Below are positions 57,918 to 64,000 of a DNA stretch of 64,000 bases, piece by piece. Each line of letters begins with the position of its first letter. Within the stretch, counting starts at the first letter, position 1. Source of the stretch: Galeopsis tetrahit. Its lineage: Eukaryota; Streptophyta; Magnoliopsida; Lamiales; Lamiaceae. The position numbers and the translations under genes were made by a program. The stretch is from contig OY776126.1 in assembly GCA_963675135.1 (NCBI GenBank), positions 22,075,195 through 22,139,194 on the forward strand, written 5' to 3'. Below the pieces are notes generated by a model. The model saw nothing but the letters and a program-made list of their open reading frames with translations, ran no database searches and had not been told where the DNA came from.

Positions 57918-60442
57918 ATGATCACACGATCTAGGAGGAACCACCAAGAAGTGCTACCTTTAGATCCGGAGATTGAGGCCAATTGTCGAAGAAGGAACGC
58001 CGAAAGGAGAAGACTAGAGTTGGAAAGAATGAATAGAAGAGAGAATCCAATAGTGGAAGAGGAAAGGAACCAAGAGGATATTGAAGGCATAGTGGAGCCA
58101 AATGGAAATGGTGGTAATCGACCACAAGGAGGCTTGAGAGACAACCTCAACCGGAGGAATGGAGGGAATGCAAATGTGGAAGGAGATGGAGAGCAACGGG
58201 AGGAAAACGGGAATCAACGAGTATTGAGAGACCACTTCCGTCCCATTCCTAGACCCTATGGAGGAGCGGGTAGGGAACCCGTTGATGCTCATAACTTTGA
58301 GCTCAAACCGGCTCTCATCATGATGGTTCAAAACAACCAATTTGGAGGGTTGTCAAAGGAAGATCCTAACCTCCATTTATCTCAATTCTTAGAGATAAGT
58401 GGAACGGTTAAGATCAATCGTGTCCCTCAAGATTACATCCGTCTCCAATTGTTCCCATTTTCCCTCCGTGATCGTGCAAAGCAATGGTACATGTCCCTTG
58501 ATCTAAGAACCATTGAGAATTGGGCCGACCTTGTTGATGCCTTCCTTATGAAGTACTTTCCTCCAAGCAAGACCATCAAGATAAGAGGAGAAATTTCCTC
58601 TTTCATGCAAGACGATGATGAGTCGTTAGCCGAGGCTTGGGAGCGCTTCAAGGATTTGATACGGAGTTGTCCTCAACATGGGTTCTCAAGAGACCAATTG
58701 ATTTGTTATTTCTACAACGGGATGGACCATCGAACGAGAGGGATGGTAGATGCCTCGGCCGGTGGGGGTTCTTTATTGGGGAAGACGACGGATGAGGGTT
58801 ATGTGCTTCTAGAGGAGATGGCAAAGAACGGACACCAATGGCCATCCGAGAGAAGACAAAACCGGAAAGTTGCTTCAACCCAAGATTTGGATGAGAGTGC
58901 TAAACTCTCCAACAAGGTGGATAAATTGATATCCCTTATGACGGCTAAAGCTTTAGTGGGGCCATGTGACGAGCAATATGAAGAAGCCCACTACATGAAC
59001 AATCAAAGGGATAGGCAATTTAGAGAGAGAGAGGTTGGAACGATAGGCAAGCCTATGAAAGTCCCTCCAATCCCAACCAATATCATCCGAATTTGAGGCA
59101 CCATGAGAACTTTTCTTATGCCAACACAAGGAATGCCATCATCCCACCTCCAAATTTCAATGCTAGAGATGGAGTTATTGTGGAGTCTTCATCAAAGCCA
59201 TCAATGGAGGATATGTTTGGTACTTTTATGGGGGAAACCACGAAATTTATGAGAGAAACTAGGGAGAATGCAAACAAGACTTGGAAAAGAATTGATGAGC
59301 AAGGAGAAATGATCAAGAATGTGACAAACAATATGAAAGCCATGGAAAAGCAAATGAGCCAACTTGCTAATGCTATTGGAAAGCAACACGTTCCGGGGCA
59401 ATTCCCCTCTAACACGGAGCTAAATCCCAAGGAGCAATGCAAAGCCATAAGGTTAAGAAGCGGGACAAGCTACGATGGGCCCAAGATGCCGTTAGAGGAG
59501 GAAGTGGTAATGGCACCCGAGGGTGTTGACAAAAGAGATGGCTTAGTGAAAGAGAAAGAAGAGAAAGAAGGGGAGAAGAAGAGTGGGGAGGCAATCCCTC
59601 CTTTGTTTAGTAAAAATGTAATGCCCATCCCATATCCTCAAAGGATGAAGAAGAAGAACTTGGATAGCAAGTTTGTCAAGTTTGCGGAGATGTTCAAGAA
59701 ACTTCATATCAACATCCCTTTCGCCGAAGCTCTTGAACAAATACCACATTACTTCAAATTCTTGAAGGAGATAATGTCACATAAGAGGGAAATAGAGGCA
59801 TATGAGACGGTGCACTTAGCCGAACATTGTAGCTCCATAATTCAAGCTAAGCTACCTCCAAAGCTTAGGGATCCCGGATCCTTCACTTTATCATGCACTA
59901 TTGGAGATGGAGGTACATTAAGAGCCCTATGTGATTCGGGAGCAAGCATCAACCTCATGCCATTGTCACTCTTCAAATCACTTGGTTTAGGAGAGCTCAC
60001 ACCAACCACAATGAGCCTTCAATTGGCGGATAGGTCTATGACATACCCTTTGGGTATAGCGGAGGATGTATTGGTCAAAATCGGCAACCTCCTCTTTCCG
60101 GTAGACTTTGTGGTTTTGGACATGGAGGAAGACAAAAACATTCCATTGATATTGGGAAGGCCATTTTTGGCAACCGGAGGGGTTATTCTTGATATGAGGA
60201 ATGGAAAGTTGGAGCTTCGAATGAACCAAGAGATAGTTACAATTGACATGTTTAGAGCTATCAAACTCCGAAACGATGAGACTGGAGAGTATGGGTTTCC
60301 CAAGGGAGAGTATCCCCCAATACCCATGAGAAAGGAGGTAGAAGAAGAGCCCAAGATAAATATTGTGGAGGAGAACCCCAAGGTGGAAGACAAGGAGTTA
60401 GAGATGAGCAAGAAGGCCAAGTTTGGGGGAGTTTTTTTTTAA
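57918..60442 (+). CDS. gypsy gag-protease polyprotein, one frameshift
   Basis: ATG 57918 (MITRSRRNHQEVLP). The gag capsid domain (RVLRDHFRPIPRPYGG, AKQWYMSLDLRTIENW, SFMQDDDESLAEAWERFKDL, CPQHGFSRDQLICYF) runs to 59020. A GA-dinucleotide run at about 59023-59034 has two extra bases compared with the related copy at 3650-6435, ending the first frame at 59096; the second frame (PNQYHPNLRHHENFSYAN) continues to TAA 60440-60442. It contains a coiled region, an acidic spacer and an aspartic protease with an intact ALCDSGASINLMPLS motif and ILGRPFLATGG. No CCHC knuckle was noticed. The C-terminus KFGGVFF is encoded by a copy of the polypurine tract. The protease would mature Gag; the frameshift blocks it in this copy unless it is a sequencing slip. 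Confidence 0.88.
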
Positions 60443-60455
60443 AAACTCCCCCAAA
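60419..60455 (+). other. inverted repeat of the PPT at the gag-protease stop codon
   Basis: TTTGGGGGAGTTTTT (60422-60436), four T, then the exact inverse complement AAAAACTCCCCCAAA (60441-60455). The TAA stop spans loop and right arm. Fifteen base pairs without mismatch. Confidence 0.85.
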
Positions 60456-62278
60456 TCAAGAAAAGCTACTTGTGCAAGCTTGGGAACGAATGAGGCGTCA
60501 ACTTCGTATGACATGATAGAAGAGCCGGATGGGCTAGCTAGTGGATGTTTTGGTGGATTTAAGAAGGTTGCATGGGCAAAGAAGGTTAAGAGCAAGGAGG
60601 ATGATGGGGTGACTTGATATTCCCCTCAAGGAGAACCGTCCGGCATAGGACGTTAAAAATAGCGCTTCTTGGGAGGCAACCCAAGGTTTTATTGCTTTAG
60701 TAGTGTTGATAGCTTGGTTTATTTTGTAGGTATGGATGAAGAGTACTATGGATAGCAAATCTTGGAGAATGAAGAAGAAGCAAAGCCAACTTTGGAGAGA
60801 GAAAGCAAGTGTTGCAATGGTGATCTTTGAAGAAGCATTGGATGTGCAAGGAGGGAGGTAACAACTTGTAGCCCTAAACTTAGAATTTATACATAGTAAA
60901 ATTCTAAGTTTGGGGGAGTTATTTTTCTTTTATTTTTCTACTAGTTGTTACCCTTGCACCGGTTCGTCATTCTACTTGTGTCACATTTTGCACCGGCGAA
61001 CACTTGACTTTCACATGATTGTATTGATTAAGTTGGTTTTGATCATATGTTGGGTAGTGAACATGTGGTGAAATGTGAGCATGAATAGTCATTGGAATCC
61101 ATTGTTGAGTAGTTGTGATGATGTTTATTTGCTTTGAATGAAAGCATGATTGATGTTGGATATAGTTTCATGATTGTGTTCATATTTGTAATCTTGGATA
61201 GCATGGATATATGATGTGTTGTTGTTTGGGGACATTTGATGAATGTGAGAGTCCTATTGAATAAACCGGTGAGAATTGAGCCTTAAATCGAGCATGTAAT
61301 CCGGTTTAGTTCATTTGAGAGTGGACTAGGTTATTGCTAGTGATCCTAGAACTTGCCTAAGTTCTTGTTTGAAAGCATGATTGTGTGAAACTTTGTGATG
61401 TGATATAGGCCATCTTGTTCTAAAAAGAGTCACTTAACCAAAATTTCCCAAAACCGAAGTAATTTTCCGTAGTTAGCCCCTTGAGCTTAATTCCTCATTT
61501 TCTTGGCAAACTACAATGTTAACCACTTAACCTTTTTGAGCCTTTGATTCCTATATCTAGTGGGGGATAAAAGACAAAGTGGAAAACATGTGCTTGAATG
61601 AATATCTTGGGTGAAAAGAAAAGTTGGAGAAGTTGAAAGAAGAAAAAGAGAAAGATGAAAAGAAAATCAAGGAAAAGAAAAGAGGGACAAAGAGCCCCAA
61701 AAGCTTGAAAAGAAGAAGAAAAATGGTTCAAAAGATGAGGTGATGAATGCTTGAAAAAGAAAGGAAAAAAGAAAAGTGAGGATGAAGTTTGTAAGCTTTG
61801 AAAGTGAAAGCACACATTGTAAAATAACAAGCTTTGTCCTCCACTAGAAAAGTCACAATTCCTAAACTCATCCTACCTTGTCCAAAGAGCCAATGTTACA
61901 TCCTTGATTAAGTCCTATTGATCACATTGTTGAGCATTTGAGTGTGTGTAGAAGGTAGAAGTTGGGCAAGCATATGGTGATTGCATAGCATGGCTTGGTT
62001 GATGAGTGCATTAATATCCTTAATTTGTTTGTGTGTTTGAGAGAAACACTTCATCATGTGAGTAGAGGACTTGAGCATTTGGATTATGTCTCCCATTAGC
62101 AATGTGTTGTGTGTTGATGCATTCTTTGATCCATGAGTGTGAATTGCAATAGTGAACCTATGACCTTCATTGAGAAATGCACTTTGAGAAAGAGATATCA
62201 TTACATCCTACTTTGCATGTGTGAATTACATTGAATATTCCATTGTGATCATTCCACCCTCATTGCTTTAAGTGCTTA
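60456..62278 (+). other. non-coding 3' region of the gag-only gypsy element
   Basis: No recognisable pol. A further PPT-like AAGTTTGGGGGAGTT lies at 60910-60924. A purine-rich AAAGAAAAG stretch at 61610-61760 corresponds to the TTTC-rich stretch at 22765-23010 of the deleted minus-strand element, so this region is shared by the family. Confidence 0.6.
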
Positions 62279-62318
62279 GTTGTTTGAGGACAAACAACAT
62301 TTTAAGTTTGGGGGAGTT
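62279..62318 (+). other. PPT-proximal stem-loop and polypurine tract
   Basis: Stem GTTGTTTG, loop AGGA, stem CAAACAAC (62279-62298), then ATTTT and the PPT AAGTTTGGGGGAGTT (62304-62318) abutting the 3' LTR. Confidence 0.8.
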
Positions 62319-63889
62319 TGATTCGGGTGGAATTTACGCGTTTTAGGGGCACATGTGAAGTGTATTTTGATATGGATTTCATTGATTTTTGCATTGGATA
62401 TGATTGTTTAAGCCAAAAGGAGGGAAAAGTTGTGTTTTGTTGATTTTATAGGTAAAACGATGGAATTTGGAGCAAAATACACACCACAAGTGATCGGACC
62501 GAAAAGAGGAGCGCACCGTTGGATTCGTCTCGAAAAATGGAGTGGAATGAAAAAAGGAATCGAGTCAATCGGAGGTAGGAAGCTCGAGATACGAAGAGAC
62601 GAAAAAAACATGCCCGGGTAGAATCAACCCGGGCGGGTCAAAAACGACCCGGGCGGGTCAAAACGACCCGGGCAAGGCTGAATTTGGTGGACATTCGTAT
62701 TTAGCCCGGGTGAAACCCACCCGGCCGGGTGGTTTCGACCCGGGCAAGGCAGAATTAATGTTTGCTTCGTATTTTGGCCGGGTGGCATGCCCGGGTGGGA
62801 GCCACCCGGCCGGGTGACCTCATTCTCGGGGGGTTTTGGCCATTTTCTCCATTTTTGAGGGACCAACTTGCAATTTTGGCACCCAAACCCTTCCCCAACA
62901 CTATATAAGGCCTCATTCTTGAAACCCAAGACACTTTCCCCCAATCCACACATAGTTACACATATTTGGAGGTGTTTTGGCCATAACTTCTTCATCTCTT
63001 CATCAAATCAAGGAAGAAAGGATGCAATAGCTCCGAAATTTCATTCCCTACCTCATTTTAGACTAAGCTTTCTCTTTCTTTTCCTTTTTTATTTAGTTAT
63101 TTCATTTGGATTTTGTAATTTGATTATGTTAGTAGTTAGCTAAACACTTTGTGGTTCTAAGGCATTGTAAGACTTGGATTGATGTTTATGAGTAATTTCT
63201 TGCTTTAATTGGTGTTTATCTCGTATTTGCATATTCAATTATTCATTGTAAAGCATGTTGTTAGTGGCCATAATGATTTGCTTGATTTATTGTTAATTGG
63301 GGTAGTATCGGGAGATTTATTCCATTTAATCGTATGCGAATATGCAACCCGGTATTATTATGATCTCGGGAGAGGATTAATTATCGGAGAGGGAATCGAA
63401 TGATCTTAGGAGCTATTTTAGATGGTGTAATGTTTGTGATGTAGACATACGAGCTTATATTACATTGCGTCTTTGGATTAATTTGTATCGGGAGATCGAT
63501 TAGTTCTTTTTGTGTGATCACCTTATACGGGATAACCTTAATGGCCCTTTAAACGAGATAATATTCATAAACGGACATCTAAGAATTACAATTGCCTTGG
63601 AACCCACCTTTTCTCTTTGAGTTTACATCCATTTTACTTTCGTTTTGTGATTTGTATGCCATTTGATCGATTTTATCTTTGCTCTTTGTTGCTTATTCGT
63701 GACACTTGGTAGGTAACTTTAGAGTAAAACATTTTATCCAAAATTTCGATCACGTCTACTTAGAATTCAACTAGCAAACTCCACTTTTATGCTTTAACCT
63801 CCCTGTGGGATCGACCTCGTGCTTATCACGCTACAATAGACGCCGTATACTTGCGGTTGTTTATTTAGTGTTGCATAACGCGTGTATCA
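62319..63889 (+). repeat. 3' LTR of the gag-only gypsy element, 1571 bp
   Basis: Same as the 5' LTR apart from a few substitutions and an extra GACCCGGGCGGGTCAAAAC-type unit near 62645. TATA box at 62903-62909. Confidence 0.93.
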
Positions 63890-64000
63890 AGAACCAACCT
63901 TCTGGTTTTTTATGGAACCAGATTATTGAGATGACACGCCACATCATCATCCGCATAATTTTTATTAATATATTTTAAATACAATTTAAAATAAATATTA
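63890..64000. other. flank of the gypsy element
   Basis: Begins with the target duplication AGAAC. A short hairpin TCTGGTT...AACCAGA lies near 63900-63925. Nothing else recognised. Confidence 0.5.

Larger units (their letters stand above)
56190..63889 (+). mobile_element. Ty3/gypsy retrotransposon with gag-protease only, 7700 bp
   Basis: LTRs at 56190-57739 and 62319-63889, exact 5-bp target duplication AGAAC (56185-56189, 63890-63894), tRNA-Asp PBS and a PPT. The single coding region stops after the protease; reverse transcriptase, RNase H and integrase are absent and replaced by 1.9 kb of non-coding DNA. Fewer than ten substitutions plus one 22-base repeat difference were seen between the LTRs, so it moved recently and must have used enzymes supplied by another element. 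Confidence 0.93.

Overview
This window is nuclear DNA from a flowering plant, almost certainly a eudicot. The evidence is AT-rich intergenic DNA, GT..AG introns, G-type lectin (S-domain) receptor-like kinase genes, and dense nested plant transposons (Ty1/copia including a Sirevirus type, Ty3/gypsy with a tRNA-Asp primer site, CACTA, hAT, Stowaway-like MITEs). No bacterial gene organisation, rRNA, tRNA gene or CRISPR array was seen. The species cannot be named from sequence alone.

The host gene content is a small cluster of S-domain receptor kinases: the last exon of one copy (38-343, +), one complete six-exon gene (14030-17089, +), one minus-strand copy whose first exon is fused in frame to a copia gag-integrase ORF (48317-53641, -), and a decayed fragment (37736-37990, -). 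Everything else is transposon or unassigned AT-rich DNA; by the boundaries given here about three quarters of the window is mobile DNA.

Layout: 1-2549 receptor-kinase tail, a hAT-like element holding a degenerate palindromic MITE, AT-rich spacer. 2550-8319 a CACTA-like end, a tandem array, and a truncated minus-strand gypsy element (LTR, PBS, gag-protease, start of pol). 8320-13675 spacer, MITE, hAT-like fragment and a copia integrase relic split by a gypsy solo LTR, which contains a hAT element, which contains a 196-bp palindromic CACTA MITE. 14030-17089 intact kinase gene. 17401-26160 a MITE split by a gypsy LTR element whose 3' LTR is split by a 3-kb CACTA derivative. 26200-36884 a second MITE split by a 10.4-kb CACTA element with two transposition genes and a divergent GRF zinc-finger gene. 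38128-48266 a young Sirevirus-type copia with an extra downstream ORF. 48317-53860 the chimeric copia-kinase gene. 56190-63889 a young gypsy element with gag-protease only.

The features most worth follow-up are the in-frame copia/receptor-kinase fusion; a PPT-proximal stem-loop supported by two compensatory base-pair changes between gypsy copies; arrays of GC palindromes held at a similar distance upstream of the TATA box in four gypsy LTRs; the GRF zinc-finger membrane protein gene on the large CACTA element, sharing a repeat-filled divergent promoter with the transposase; and a perfect inverted repeat of the polypurine tract at the gag-protease stop codon. The nesting order is well supported by target site duplications and, in two cases, by empty sites present in sister copies.
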